Part shown: one piece after another, positions 36,465 to 45,551 of the stretch
How positions within the stretch are numbered: the stretch's first letter is position 1
Layout of the letters: each line of letters starts with the position of its first letter
Origin: Desulfovibrio sp. UIB00
GTDB taxonomy: Bacteria; Desulfobacterota; Desulfovibrionia; Desulfovibrionales; Desulfovibrionaceae
Length of the DNA: 64,000 bases
Direction of reading: 5' to 3'
Assembly: GCF_022508225.1 (NCBI RefSeq)
Contig: NZ_JAETXJ010000001.1
Coordinates: 186,001-250,000, forward strand
The notes under the pieces: model-generated
Database searches by the model: none
What the model saw: only the letters and a program-made list of their open reading frames with translations
Told to the model about the DNA's origin: nothing
Program-made: the position numbers and the translations under genes

Positions 36465-38138
36465 CTACAATTCATCCAACGCGCAAAGCGCAGGCGTCAA
36501 CTCACCCAAGCTATTGATAAGCGCCATGTTCTCGCTGTAGTCCACAGGGCAGGCCACCAGCGACACGCCGGGTTCGTTCAGAGCTTTTTGCAAGGTGGGC
36601 AAAAGTTCGGCGGCGCTTTCAATGCGGTAACCCTTGGCGCCAAAGCTTTCGGCATAGGTCACAAAGTCGGGATTGCCAAAGTCCACGCAGTCGTGGGAGC
36701 CGGATTCCATGTCCATCTTCCACTTGATCAGCCCGTAGCTGTCATCCACCCAGATCAGTATCTTGAGCGGAATATTCTCGCGCACGGCTGTTTCCATCTC
36801 CTGCGAATTCATCAAAAAGCTGCCGTCGCCCATGACGGCCAGCACCTTGCGCTCGGGGCAGGCCAGGTGCGCGCCGATGGCTCCCGGCAGGGAAAAGGCC
36901 ATGGTGGAAAGGCCGTTGGAAACAATGCAGGTCAGGGGCGCATAGGTGGGGTAGAGGCGCGCCATCCACATCTTGATGGCCCCTGTGTCGGCCAGCACTA
37001 TATCCTCATCGCCCATTGCAGCGCGAATGTCGCTCACAATGCGCTGCGGCTTGAGGGGGAAGGCATCGCTCTCACGGCCCTTGGCAAGCTCGGCCTCCAC
37101 CAGTTCGCGAATTCTTGCCCCGCGCCCGGCGGAAAGTAGAGGCTCCGCTCCAAGTTCCTTGGCCAGAGAGGCCAGGGCAAGGCCTACATCGGCCATGATG
37201 GTGACTTCGGGGTTATAGTGGGCATCCACATCGGGCATGAATGTATTGATGTGGATGATACGCTTGTTTGACTGGGGATTGATGCGCATGGGCGTGAATT
37301 CCTGCAATTCGTAGCCGATGGAGAGGATCACGTCCGCCTGGTCGAAAGCGCAGTTTTCGTAGTCGTGCCGCATAAAGCCAATGACGCCCAGCGACTGGGG
37401 GCTGCGGTCGCTGATAACGCCCTTGCCCATGAACGTTGTCGCCACGGGGATTTTGTAGCGCTCGGCAAAGGCGGCCAGCACGGCGGCATTGCCTGTGCGG
37501 GCCACGCCGTGCCCGGCCATGATGACGGGCTTGCGTGCGCAACGCAGCAGGGCTGCGGCTTCCGCCACCGCAGCGGGCGAGGGTATGGCCTTGGCGCAGG
37601 GAGCCGCCTTGAGGGGCACGGCTTCGGGCATGGGGGCCGCTTCCACATCTTCGGGAATGGCAAGGTAGGTCGCGCCGGGCCGTTCCTCCTGCGCTACCTG
37701 AAAGGCATTGCGCACCATTTCGGGCACTGCCTGGGGCGTCAGCACCGTATCCGCCCACTTGGTAACGGGCTTGAACATGCCCACAAGGTCAACAATCTGG
37801 TGCGATTCCTTGTAAATGCGCTTCAGCCCCACCTGGGCGGAAATAGCCACCAGAGGGCTTGAATTGGTCTGCGCGTCGGCAGCGCCCAGCAGCAGGTTGA
37901 TGGCCCCCGGCCCAAGAGTGGCGGCGCATACGCCCGCCTTGCCTGTCAGACGACCATAAATGTCGGCCATCAGGGATGCGCCCTGCTCGTGCCGGGCAAG
38001 AATAAAGCGGATGTCACCGGAGGCGGCCACAGCCCGCACAAATTTTATATTTTCTTCACCGGGGATGCCGAAGACGTACTTAACTCCCTCGGCCCTGAGG
38101 CATGAAACAAGGAACTGGGCTACGTTCTGCTGATCCAT
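36465..38138 (-). CDS. Thiamine pyrophosphate enzyme, acetolactate synthase type
   Basis: A 557-residue ThDP enzyme. Catalytic Glu51 lies in ARHEQGASLMADIYGRL, and VMGDGSFLMNSQEM is the Mg/ThDP site. It opens QNVAQFLVSCLRAEGVKYVFGIPG. The layout and length suit catabolic (AlsS-like) or large-subunit acetolactate synthase, joining two pyruvates. No regulatory small subunit gene (ilvN) or acetolactate decarboxylase is next to it, and other carboligases or oxalyl-CoA decarboxylase relatives cannot be excluded. The start at 38138 has GAGG upstream; an ATG 9 codons earlier does not. Confidence 0.88.
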   Translation of the reverse strand: MDQQNVAQFLVSCLRAEGVKYVFGIPGEENIKFVRAVAASGDIRFILARHEQGASLMADIYGRLTGKAGVCAATLGPGAINLLLGAADAQTNSSPLVAISAQVGLKRIYKESHQIVDLVGMFKPVTKWADTVLTPQAVPEMVRNAFQVAQEERPGATYLAIPEDVEAAPMPEAVPLKAAPCAKAIPSPAAVAEAAALLRCARKPVIMAGHGVARTGNAAVLAAFAERYKIPVATTFMGKGVISDRSPQSLGVIGFMRHDYENCAFDQADVILSIGYELQEFTPMRINPQSNKRIIHINTFMPDVDAHYNPEVTIMADVGLALASLAKELGAEPLLSAGRGARIRELVEAELAKGRESDAFPLKPQRIVSDIRAAMGDEDIVLADTGAIKMWMARLYPTYAPLTCIVSNGLSTMAFSLPGAIGAHLACPERKVLAVMGDGSFLMNSQEMETAVRENIPLKILIWVDDSYGLIKWKMDMESGSHDCVDFGNPDFVTYAESFGAKGYRIESAAELLPTLQKALNEPGVSLVACPVDYSENMALINSLGELTPALCALDEL

Positions 38139-38238
38139 GGCTAACCTCGTTGGGGTGTTTGCCAAGGCTCATGCCTTGGGATGACTGGCCGGAAAGGGCT
38201 TGGCGTAATCCTGCCGTGCGCAGATTTTGCGGTCGAGC

Positions 38239-38811
38239 CTATTTTTGCGCCACGGCGCGTTCAAGCACATCGGCCCAGTGGTGCAGAATGAAAATGTGAG
38301 CCTCCTGAATGCGGGCCGTGACATCGTGGGGCACAATAACAGCCATGTCGGCCAGGGATTCCAGCTTGCCGCCGTCGCGCCCCAGCAGGGCGATGGTGGC
38401 AATGCCCTGAGCGCGTGCCTCGTTGACGGCTGCGATGATGTTGGCCGAATTGCCGGAGGTGGAAATGCCCACGAAAACATCGCCGGGGCGGGCAAGGGCC
38501 TCTACCTGGCGAGAAAAAACATCGTTGAAGCCGTAGTCGTTGCCGATGGCCGTGAGGTTTGACGTGTCCGTGGTCAGGGCGATGCAGGCCAGCGCCTTGC
38601 GGTTGCACTGAAAGCGCCCCACAAGCTCTGCTGCAAAGTGCTGAGCGTCCGCCGCCGAGCCGCCGTTGCCGGCAATAAGCACTTTGCCGCCTGCCCCAAG
38701 GGCCGCGTCCAGCCTCTCTGCCGCCGCTTCCACGGCGGGGCGCATGGTCTGTAGCGCGCCAAAAAGCTCCAGATGGGCGGAGAGGGACATATCAAAAAGC
38801 GAATTCGTCAT
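38239..38811 (-). CDS. gmhA: Sedoheptulose 7-phosphate isomerase (phosphoheptose isomerase)
   Basis: A 190-residue SIS-domain protein. VLIAGNGGSAADAQHFAAEL and GISTSGNSANII are the phosphosugar-binding motifs, and the GmhA-specific LTTDTSNLTAIGNDYG follows. It makes D-glycero-D-manno-heptose 7-phosphate, the first step to ADP-heptose for the LPS core. Start at 38811 with AAGGTC upstream. It lies 100 bases before the ThDP enzyme on the same strand, a grouping without obvious metabolic logic. Confidence 0.95.
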   Translation of the reverse strand: MTNSLFDMSLSAHLELFGALQTMRPAVEAAAERLDAALGAGGKVLIAGNGGSAADAQHFAAELVGRFQCNRKALACIALTTDTSNLTAIGNDYGFNDVFSRQVEALARPGDVFVGISTSGNSANIIAAVNEARAQGIATIALLGRDGGKLESLADMAVIVPHDVTARIQEAHIFILHHWADVLERAVAQK

Positions 38812-38964
38812 GATTTGACCTTGCTGCACGGTTTAGTTTCCCCGTAGGGCATCGGTTTTGAAAACGTCTTGCAAGCCTAGCAAGGCCGGGAACAAAAGAA
38901 AAGCATCCGCCGCCCGCGCTTGCGGCACCGGCGCGCATGCCGTACATGCAGGGGAGGAGGCATT

Positions 38965-40308
38965 ATGAGCACATTCAAAGAGCAGTGGGCGCAACTGCTG
39001 GCCCCCAACCGCAAAACCGGCACGGGCATGAAGCTCGACACGCTGGACGCGGTGCGTAATCCCTTTCTGGTGGATTATGACCGGATCATCTTTTCCAGCT
39101 CCTTCCGCAGGCTGGCAAGAAAAACCCAGGTGCACCCGCTGGTGCGCAACGACCATATCCACAACCGCCTCACCCATTCGCTTGAGGTGAGCTGCGTGGG
39201 CCGTTCCCTTGGCCTTGGCGTGGGCGATGCCCTGCGGCGGCGCGGCGACCTGCCCGAGGGCTGCACGCCGGACCATCTGGGCCAGATCATTCAGGCCGCC
39301 TGCCTGGCGCACGACATTGGCAATCCGCCCTTTGGGCATGCGGGCGAGGAGGCCATCCGCGACTGGTTCAAGGATTCCGCCAACAAAGAGCAGTATTTCA
39401 AAAATCTGCTGCCCGCAGAGTGGGCCGATTTTACGGCTTTTGACGGCAACGCTCAGGGCTTCCGCGTTATCAACGCTCTTGAAAACAACAAGGACAGGGG
39501 CGGCTTTCGCCTGACATTCCCTGTCGTTGCGGCTTTGGTGAAGTACCCGCGCTCGGCCTATGAAGCGCAGGGCGTGGGCAAGAGCAAGTTCAATTTCTAT
39601 ACGGCGGAACGGGATCTTTTCGCCGAAATCTTCGGCGCTATGGGCCTGGCGGAAGGCGCTGGCTGGCGCAGGCATCCGCTTTCGTATCTTTTGGAAGCGG
39701 CGGACGACATCTGCTACCGCATTATCGACATGGAAGACGCGCGCGAGCTGCGCATCATCACCTATGCCGATTTTAAGGCCGCCATGACGCCCCTGCTGGA
39801 TGTGAACTGTCTGGACGATCCGCGCCTTGATTCCATGGATTCCGACCGCAGACGCACCAGTATGCTGCGCACCACGGCCATGGGGCGTATGATTCCGTCC
39901 ATCACGCAGACGTTCATGGACAATTACGAAGCCATCATGGAAGGGCGGCTTGAGGGCTGCCTGCTGAACCACTCCCAGGAGGATGTGGCCGGGTTCATGC
40001 GTGAGGCGGGGCGGGTTTTTAACAGCAAGATTATGAACAACCCGCAGAAGACAGCGTTGGAAATCGGCACCTACACGCTCTATCGGCGGTTGCTTGATGT
40101 GTTCATTCCTGCCTGCTTCAACTTCACCAAGGGCAATGCCATGAGCTATCAGGAAACACGCGCCCTCACGCTCATGGGAGCCAATGCGCCGAGCAGGGAA
40201 GACAGCCTGTATATGGCCTATCTGCGGGTGCTGGATTTTGTGTCCGGCATGACGGACGACTACGCGGCGTTTATTTCGCAGCAGTTCTCCGGCACAGCGG
40301 GGCGGTGA
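38965..40308 (+). CDS. dgt: Deoxyguanosinetriphosphate triphosphohydrolase (dGTPase)
   Basis: A 447-residue HD-domain enzyme splitting dGTP to deoxyguanosine and triphosphate. FSSSFRRLARKTQVHPL opens the fold, NRLTHSLEV and LAHDIGNPPFGHAGEEA hold the metal-binding His and Asp residues, and YLLEAADDICYRIID the second Asp. GGGAGGAGG lies close upstream of the ATG at 38965. It is divergent from gmhA. dNTP hydrolases of this type can also limit phage DNA synthesis, though nothing marks this copy as a defence gene. Confidence 0.95.
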   Translation: MSTFKEQWAQLLAPNRKTGTGMKLDTLDAVRNPFLVDYDRIIFSSSFRRLARKTQVHPLVRNDHIHNRLTHSLEVSCVGRSLGLGVGDALRRRGDLPEGCTPDHLGQIIQAACLAHDIGNPPFGHAGEEAIRDWFKDSANKEQYFKNLLPAEWADFTAFDGNAQGFRVINALENNKDRGGFRLTFPVVAALVKYPRSAYEAQGVGKSKFNFYTAERDLFAEIFGAMGLAEGAGWRRHPLSYLLEAADDICYRIIDMEDARELRIITYADFKAAMTPLLDVNCLDDPRLDSMDSDRRRTSMLRTTAMGRMIPSITQTFMDNYEAIMEGRLEGCLLNHSQEDVAGFMREAGRVFNSKIMNNPQKTALEIGTYTLYRRLLDVFIPACFNFTKGNAMSYQETRALTLMGANAPSREDSLYMAYLRVLDFVSGMTDDYAAFISQQFSGTAGR

Positions 40309-40347
40309 GCCTTTGCAGTCGAGATCGCAATCTCACTGAGAATTAAG

Positions 40348-40394
40348 GATGCCGCGCAACGCGTGCCTTGGGCATGTGCTGCGCGGCATCTTTC
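40348..40394. terminator. Terminator between convergent dgt and cysC
   Basis: An 11-bp perfect stem GATGCCGCGCA / TGCGCGGCATC with a 21-base loop and TTTC following. It serves dgt and perhaps, from the other side, cysC. Confidence 0.75.
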
Positions 40395-40431
40395 GCCGAA
40401 CCTGTCTATGCAGGTTGTCAGGTGCGCCCCG

Positions 40432-41025
40432 TTAAAGGGCTATGGCGGCATTCATAAACGGCCCCGAAGCCTGCGGCAACATGCGGTGCCCGGTGTCTGC
40501 CCATTCGTGGTCTTGGGCAAGGGCGTCAAGCGTGAGGTCGCGCAGCTGTTCGTAACATTCCACCAGCGAATACCTGTCGGTATCAATGATGCAGTGGGGG
40601 CTACGGGGTTCGTCAAAAGCGTCAAAAACTGAATCCAGGGTGGAAAGGTCGCCGCGTTCAGCCTTGGCATACAAGCCCTTGGCATCGCGCTGCACCAAAG
40701 CTTGCAGCGAGCAGCGCACCCATACCTCGCGGTACATGGGCAGCATGGCCCGGTTGCTCTGGCGCATGCTCTCGTATGGTGTGGCGGCTGCGACCACGCA
40801 TACTTTGCCCTGCGCCTGCATATTCAGCGCGTAATCGCGCAGGATATCGGTATTGCGCACGCGATCCTCAGGGGTAGCGGCGGACAGTCCGTTGCTGCGG
40901 CAGAAGGTGTCGGCGTCGATGAACTCAACGTCAAATCCCTGCCCGTCAAGATACAGGCGCAGCAGTGAACCAAGGGTGGTTTTTCCACTGCCGGAAAGTC
41001 CCAGCAACCAGATTGTCGGCGTCAT
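40432..41025 (-). CDS. cysC: Divergent adenylylsulfate kinase-like protein
   Basis: A 197-residue P-loop kinase resembling APS kinase, which makes PAPS. The Walker A is GLSGSGKTT at 9-17, and the late blocks KGLYAKAERGD and IIDTD are APS-kinase-like. The second family motif, normally LDGDNVR, reads IDADTFC (36-42), and the ISPFRADR block is replaced by ATPYESMRQSNR. So binding of APS is not certain. Sulfate reducers do not need PAPS for dissimilation, and no cysDN lies nearby. A related kinase in capsule cytidine-diphosphoramidate synthesis is also annotated as APS kinase, and this is the main alternative. GAGGA precedes the ATG. Confidence 0.78.
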   Translation of the reverse strand: MTPTIWLLGLSGSGKTTLGSLLRLYLDGQGFDVEFIDADTFCRSNGLSAATPEDRVRNTDILRDYALNMQAQGKVCVVAAATPYESMRQSNRAMLPMYREVWVRCSLQALVQRDAKGLYAKAERGDLSTLDSVFDAFDEPRSPHCIIDTDRYSLVECYEQLRDLTLDALAQDHEWADTGHRMLPQASGPFMNAAIAL

Positions 41026-41282
41026 ACTATCCTCGCTTGCTTGCAGTGCGGTTATGCGTGTGGCAAACCTGCACTACTTATGCAAATTACCTGCCAGTAT
41101 TAAATTTTTTTAGTAAGTTTGTATTGTTAAGGATATCCAATAATAGGGGGTGCGGCAATTTTGACAGTGTTGGCCCCATTCCACCTTAGGCAATCCCTGG
41201 CGGGATCACCCAAGGCGTTTACGCGGGCAACACAAGCTGTGGGGGTAAGGCTGATTTGGGGCTGGCGAGAAAAGATCCACTG

Positions 41283-42272
41283 TTATTTTGCAGGACTCTG
41301 GACGGCATCGTTGACATAGGGGATGGGGAACCACTGATATCCCTGCCCCGCCTTGCCCACGTGCCCAATGCCGGGAAAGGAAATGTGCGCTCCAGCCACA
41401 AGGTGTCCCTTTTCTGCGGCTTCTGCAAAAAGACGCTGCCTCTGTCTGACGGCTCCCTCCGGGTCAAGGTCGTACTCAATGACCGTATCCGGCAGGGGAA
41501 ACTGCGCCTCAGCAACATGAACGGTATCTCCCCAGAACAACAATTTTTCTCCTTTGCTTTCAAGCAGGTAACAGGTGTGACCAGGAGTGTGCCCCGGTGC
41601 GGCCACGGCGTATATTCCGGGCAACACCATCTGGCCCGCTTCAAACCGTGCCACCTTATCTGCACTGAGGTAGGGGGCCAGAGATTCCTGCCCCTTCACA
41701 AACATGGGTCTGAAATACTCCGGCGATTTTCCCATCTGGGCAGCGCTGAGCCAGAACTCGGACTCAACGCGGTTCACATGCACGGTGGCGGAGGGGAAAA
41801 CCTTCTTGCCGTCCACCGTGAGCCCGCCAGAGTGGTCGCCGTGGATGTGCGTGAGCAGAATATCCGTGATATCGGCGGGCTTGACTCCGGCCCCCTCAAG
41901 ACTGGCTGCGAGTTTGTTTACGGTCGGGCCGAGCAATTTGCCTGAACCCGTGTCTACAAGTACTCGGCGGTTTTGGGTAAGGATAAGAAAGGCGTTGACC
42001 GAGGTCGGCCTGGGCGAGGGCACATACGCCTTTTTAAGGGCGTCTTCTACCTGGCCCTGTTTGGTGCTGATCAGCTTTGCGTTGCTGTTTAGTGTGCCAT
42101 CAGAAATTGCCGCCACATGCACATCTCCCAGTTGCAACCAGTAGAAGCCCGCCTGTCTGTAGAGCGGCACAGAGGGGGGCGTAGCTGCACGGGAAGGCTG
42201 CGGCAACAGTGCTGCGCCGGGCAAAACAAGTGAAGCGACTGCCGCCTGTTGAAGAAACTGGCGTCTGTTCAT
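41283..42272 (-). CDS. Tat-exported metallo-beta-lactamase fold hydrolase
   Basis: A 329-residue protein. The N-terminus MNRRQFLQQAAVASLVLPGA ends in PSRA, a twin-arginine signal. The metal site is complete: LTHIHGDHSGGLT, GHTPGHTCY and WGDTVHVAE. The layout resembles methyl-parathion hydrolase and AHL-lactonase-type enzymes that work in the periplasm. AGGAGG lies 7 bases before the ATG at 42272. It is divergent from an ArsR-type regulator gene, with a 12-bp palindrome between them, so it is probably inducible. Substrate unknown. Confidence 0.9.
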   Translation of the reverse strand: MNRRQFLQQAAVASLVLPGAALLPQPSRAATPPSVPLYRQAGFYWLQLGDVHVAAISDGTLNSNAKLISTKQGQVEDALKKAYVPSPRPTSVNAFLILTQNRRVLVDTGSGKLLGPTVNKLAASLEGAGVKPADITDILLTHIHGDHSGGLTVDGKKVFPSATVHVNRVESEFWLSAAQMGKSPEYFRPMFVKGQESLAPYLSADKVARFEAGQMVLPGIYAVAAPGHTPGHTCYLLESKGEKLLFWGDTVHVAEAQFPLPDTVIEYDLDPEGAVRQRQRLFAEAAEKGHLVAGAHISFPGIGHVGKAGQGYQWFPIPYVNDAVQSPAK

Positions 42273-42367
42273 ACGGCCTCCTGTTGCGCTGGGATCACCT
42301 GGGGCAAGGATGCAGCGCATGCATGCTTGAATGCCCTCTAGGCCCAGTATATGTTTGGTTTAGCGGA

Positions 42368-42379
42368 ATGCGTACGCAT
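42368..42379. promoter_or_regulatory. 12-bp palindrome between the MBL gene and its ArsR-type neighbour
   Basis: ATGCGTACGCAT is a perfect palindrome, 96 bases from the MBL start and 109 from the regulator start. A flanking GGAA/TTCC pair extends the symmetry weakly. It is a good candidate operator for the ArsR-type protein. Confidence 0.45.
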
Positions 42380-42487
42380 ATTGTTCGTTAGTTCCGTTTT
42401 TATGAACAATTGGAGCGGGTGTCAATATCACCTGTACACAGGTTCAAGTCTGCGCCGCCCCTCTTGCCTTTATATCAGGAAAAAATA

Positions 42488-42835
42488 ATGAAAATCCTGC
42501 ACCATCCGGCTGTTGAAGACGTAACTGTCGAAGGTCTCCTGCATGCCCTTTCTGATCCTGTGCGCGTACAGATTCTCAAGGAAATCATACGCTCAAATTC
42601 GCCCAAAACGTGTTCTGACTTTCTGAACATGCCGGACAGGGTCATACCCAAGTCGACCCTTTCGCAGCATTTCAGAATATTGCGCGAGGCTGGTCTGATC
42701 CGTAGCGAGAGAAGTGGTGTTGCGCTCAAAAATACTCCGCGTTGCCAGGAATTGCAGCCCCGCTTTGGGCGGATGATAGCTGAAATTCTGGCGGCGTATG
42801 CCCAGGAATATGGCAGGAAAGATGCGGATGAATAG
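42488..42835 (+). CDS. ArsR-type winged-helix regulator
   Basis: A 115-residue winged helix-turn-helix protein. LLHALSDPVRVQILKEIIR is the ArsR start and PKSTLSQHFRILREAGLI the recognition helix; RSERSGVALKN is the wing. It has cysteines at two places (TCSDF, RCQEL) but no CxC metal-sensing motif, so its inducer is probably organic. It is divergent from the Tat-exported MBL hydrolase and likely represses it. CAGGA precedes the ATG at 42488. Confidence 0.9.
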   Translation: MKILHHPAVEDVTVEGLLHALSDPVRVQILKEIIRSNSPKTCSDFLNMPDRVIPKSTLSQHFRILREAGLIRSERSGVALKNTPRCQELQPRFGRMIAEILAAYAQEYGRKDADE

Positions 42836-42952
42836 GGCCGGATGGAAAGACGGCATAATTGAAGGCTGACAGATAGGACACCCTCGGCGCGAGTCAGTTT
42901 TCGCCAATCAGCAAGGTTTAAATGGTATTGCCGATTGGATGAAGTATGGCTG

Positions 42953-43012
42953 TTGACATGCGGGCGAAGAGTTTATAATAGGAGTGAACACTTCGTTTAT
43001 TAATAAAAAGTG
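42953..43012 (+). promoter_or_regulatory. Strong promoter and operator of the TetR gene
   Basis: A perfect TTGACA (42953-42958) and a perfect TATAAT (42974-42979) lie 15 bases apart. Right after it, CACTT and AAGTG (42989-43012) bracket the 12-bp palindrome TTTATTAATAAA (42996-43007). This is a probable self-binding site of the TetR protein that starts at 43026. Confidence 0.6.
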
Positions 43013-43025
43013 CAGGAGACTTCCC

Positions 43026-43622
43026 GTGGCCCGACCAAAAAATGAAAAGCTTGAAATCCAGCGGCGTGAGGAAATTTTGCAGGCTGCGTCCCGCGTGTTC
43101 CGGGCCAAGGGTTTTCATCTTGCCAGAACAGAAGACATCTGCACCGAGGCCAAAACAAGCGCGGGAACACTGTTTCGTTATTTCAAATCGAAAAAAGAAA
43201 TCATCGAAGCTATTGTTGAGGCAGAAATGAAGGCCAACGATGAGGATCTGCTGGTTCTGGCCCAACGGCAGTCCGTAGAGGGGTTGGCCAAACTGACGGC
43301 AGAAGAATTACAAGAGATGCTCCGTCCCGGCGGGTACGGGCTGGCAACAGAGAGTTGGCTTGAACTCTCTCGCAGTCCCGATGGCAGAAAGCAGCTTGCC
43401 GCTTCATCTGCCAAACTGGAAGCAGCCCTTGCCGCTTTGCTGGCCCAAGGTCAAGCCGAGGGCTGGGTGCGCCGCGATCTCAACGCCAAGGGCGCTGCCA
43501 GCCTGCTGCTTATTTTGTATACCGGGGTGCAATTTGATGCAGACCTCGGCATGGATATCGACTACGAGGCCTCGGCACAGGCCATTTCAGACCTTATCAA
43601 AAGTTTTATTCTGACCTCCTAG
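43026..43622 (+). CDS. TetR-family regulator
   Basis: A 198-residue regulator; the GTG at 43026 is chosen for GGAG 8 bases upstream and the standard start MARPKNEKLEIQRREEI. The DNA-binding helices are ILQAASRVFRAKGFHLARTE and SAGTLFRYFKSKKEIIEAI. The rest is a helical ligand domain. The three ABC-exporter genes follow on the same strand, with a palindromic operator candidate in between at 43672. It most likely represses the exporter until its substrate is present. Confidence 0.93.
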   Translation: MARPKNEKLEIQRREEILQAASRVFRAKGFHLARTEDICTEAKTSAGTLFRYFKSKKEIIEAIVEAEMKANDEDLLVLAQRQSVEGLAKLTAEELQEMLRPGGYGLATESWLELSRSPDGRKQLAASSAKLEAALAALLAQGQAEGWVRRDLNAKGAASLLLILYTGVQFDADLGMDIDYEASAQAISDLIKSFILTS

Positions 43623-43671
43623 TGTTATGCCACCGCACTTTGTTCAGTGCAGATGTTCGTTTAATAAAATG

Positions 43672-43685
43672 ACGGAGTACTCCGT
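43672..43685. promoter_or_regulatory. Palindromic operator candidate before the ABC exporter
   Basis: ACGGAGTACTCCGT is a perfect 14-bp palindrome 16 bases before the permease start. The sequence to its left shares TTCGTTTA-TAA with the region before the TetR gene. Both features suit a TetR-controlled site. Confidence 0.55.
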
Positions 43686-43701
43686 TTATAGTGGGGCATG
43701 C

Positions 43702-44826
43702 ATGGTTTCCATCGCGCGTTCGAGCCTTTTATACGAGTGGCGGCGCTATCTGGCCGCAGTACTGGCAGTTACCTTTGCCGGACTTTTGACTGTGGTGCAG
43801 CTGGCCCTATTACTTGGTTTGTTCAATACGGTGTCTGTTCCGCTGGATCAGTCAACGGCAGAACTGTGGATTGGTTTCCGCAACACGGCAAGTGTGGATC
43901 TTGGCCGGGCTGTGAGCCAGAGCGCCGACACCAGAGCCTGGATGCATCCGGGTGTTGCCTATGTTGAAAGGTTTGTCAGCGCTTACGGCGATCTGCGAAG
44001 GGCAGATGGCGTGCCCGTCTCAGTGATTATCAACGGCATTGATACCAGCGGAGAGGCCTCGGCCTTTTCGCGGCTGCTCACGCCAAAACAGCGTGCCTTG
44101 CTGCGCGAACCAGATGCCGTGCTCATTGATGTGGCAGATGCAAACAAACTTGGCGCAGAGGGCAACACCCTGGTGGAAATCAACGGCAAGAGGGCGCGTA
44201 TCGTCGGCACAATTAAGGGGCTGCGTGCCATTGGCGGTGTGAACATGCTGGCCTCGCTTGCTACGGCACGGCGGCTTGCTCCAGAAACTGCCAACCAGAC
44301 AACGTATTACATGGTGCGTCTCAAGCCTGGCTTTGCCGCAGAACAGGTGCAGAAGGAAATTGCTGATTCTGGCCTTGTTTCGCGCTACAGCGTGTGGCAG
44401 GCTCAGGATTTTTCTGTTCAGTCTCAGGTTTACTGGCTTTTTGAATCAGGCAGCGGTGTGGGGACGGGCTTTGCCTCGTTGCTTGCCCTGCTTGTGGGCG
44501 TGGCAATCACCAGTCAGACCCTTTCAGCGGCCATCACCGCGTCTATCAAAGAATTTGCGGCCTTGCGGGCTTTGGGAGTGTCCAGGCACAGCCTGCGTTG
44601 CGTGGTCATAGAGCAGGCTGCCTGGATTGGCTTTATTGGACTGCTGCTCACGGCTGCGCTCACTGTTGCCATTGCCCTGCTGGGCGAGAGCGCCAATATC
44701 GCCATGGCTTTTCCTGTGTGGCTGCTGGCAGGAAATGCCTTGATCATGATGGCAATTGCCGTTGGTTCCGGTCTGCTTGCGCTTAAACCTTTGCTCAACA
44801 CCGAGCCGGTCACACTTTTGCGCTAG
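43702..44826 (+). CDS. ABC transporter permease, DevC/FtsX type
   Basis: A 374-residue FtsX-like permease. One transmembrane segment near residue 20 (LAAVLAVTFAGLLTVVQLAL) is followed by a periplasmic domain of about 200 residues and three further segments at the C-terminal end, including LRALGVSRHSLRCVVIEQAAW. This is the heterocyst-exporter DevC layout. With the ATPase and membrane-fusion protein behind it, it forms a tripartite exporter. GTGGGG precedes the ATG at 43702. Confidence 0.9.
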   Translation: MVSIARSSLLYEWRRYLAAVLAVTFAGLLTVVQLALLLGLFNTVSVPLDQSTAELWIGFRNTASVDLGRAVSQSADTRAWMHPGVAYVERFVSAYGDLRRADGVPVSVIINGIDTSGEASAFSRLLTPKQRALLREPDAVLIDVADANKLGAEGNTLVEINGKRARIVGTIKGLRAIGGVNMLASLATARRLAPETANQTTYYMVRLKPGFAAEQVQKEIADSGLVSRYSVWQAQDFSVQSQVYWLFESGSGVGTGFASLLALLVGVAITSQTLSAAITASIKEFAALRALGVSRHSLRCVVIEQAAWIGFIGLLLTAALTVAIALLGESANIAMAFPVWLLAGNALIMMAIAVGSGLLALKPLLNTEPVTLLR

Positions 44827-44835
44827 GAGCCTCCA

Positions 44836-45531
44836 GTGTCCAACATCCCCACATTACAGGCCATGGACATATCAAAGAGCTTTGTCAGCGGCAGTATTTC
44901 ACAGCAAGTAATCAAACAGAGTTCGCTCGATGTGTTCTCAGGTGAACTCACCCTGCTTGTGGGACCGTCCGGTTCAGGAAAAAGCACCATGCTCTCTATG
45001 CTGTCTGGCCTGCTGCACCCAGATACCGGGATGGTTATGGCTCTTGGCACCAATTTGTGGAGCCTGGGAGAAAAGGAACTGGATATGTTTCGTCTGGAAC
45101 ATTGCGGATTCATCTTCCAGGGCTTCAATCTTTTCGGCTCATTAAGCGCATTGGATAACGTAATCCTGCCCCTCCAGTATATGGGCATTCAGGGGGAGGA
45201 GGCCAGAGACAGGGCGAGGCTGGCTCTGGAAGAAGTTGGCCTTGGGGGACGTTGCCATTTACGGCCCATTGAACTTTCTGGCGGCGAAAAACAGCGTGTT
45301 GCCATAGCCCGCGCGCTTGTCAAAAGGCCACAGATGATTTTTGCCGATGAACCAACTTCCGCTCTTGATAAGGCCAACAGCGAAATTGTTATAACCCTGC
45401 TTCAAAGTATTGCCGGACAGCACAACGCAACCGTGCTGGGCGTCACGCATGACCCGCGCCTGCTTTCCCACGCCGACAGGGTTATTCATCTTGAAGACGG
45501 CATTTTAAAGCAGGATCACCGTAATCCTTAA
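44836..45531 (+). CDS. ABC transporter ATP-binding protein, DevA/LolD type
   Basis: A 231-residue ATPase with a GTG start (AGGAG 6 bases upstream). Walker A GPSGSGKST is at 43-51, the Q-loop in FIFQGFNLFGSL, signature LSGGEKQRV and Walker B MIFADEP with the H-loop in VTHDPRLL. It belongs to the MacB/LolD/DevA group that drives FtsX-type permeases. It follows the permease by 9 bases. Confidence 0.95.
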   Translation: MSNIPTLQAMDISKSFVSGSISQQVIKQSSLDVFSGELTLLVGPSGSGKSTMLSMLSGLLHPDTGMVMALGTNLWSLGEKELDMFRLEHCGFIFQGFNLFGSLSALDNVILPLQYMGIQGEEARDRARLALEEVGLGGRCHLRPIELSGGEKQRVAIARALVKRPQMIFADEPTSALDKANSEIVITLLQSIAGQHNATVLGVTHDPRLLSHADRVIHLEDGILKQDHRNP

Positions 45532-45551
45532 GTAATTTCTGTGGAGTACAA

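Noticed and set aside
38965..40308. dGTPase as a third defence gene
   Set aside because: It has ordinary GC content and housekeeping neighbours; nothing beyond the family name points to phage defence.
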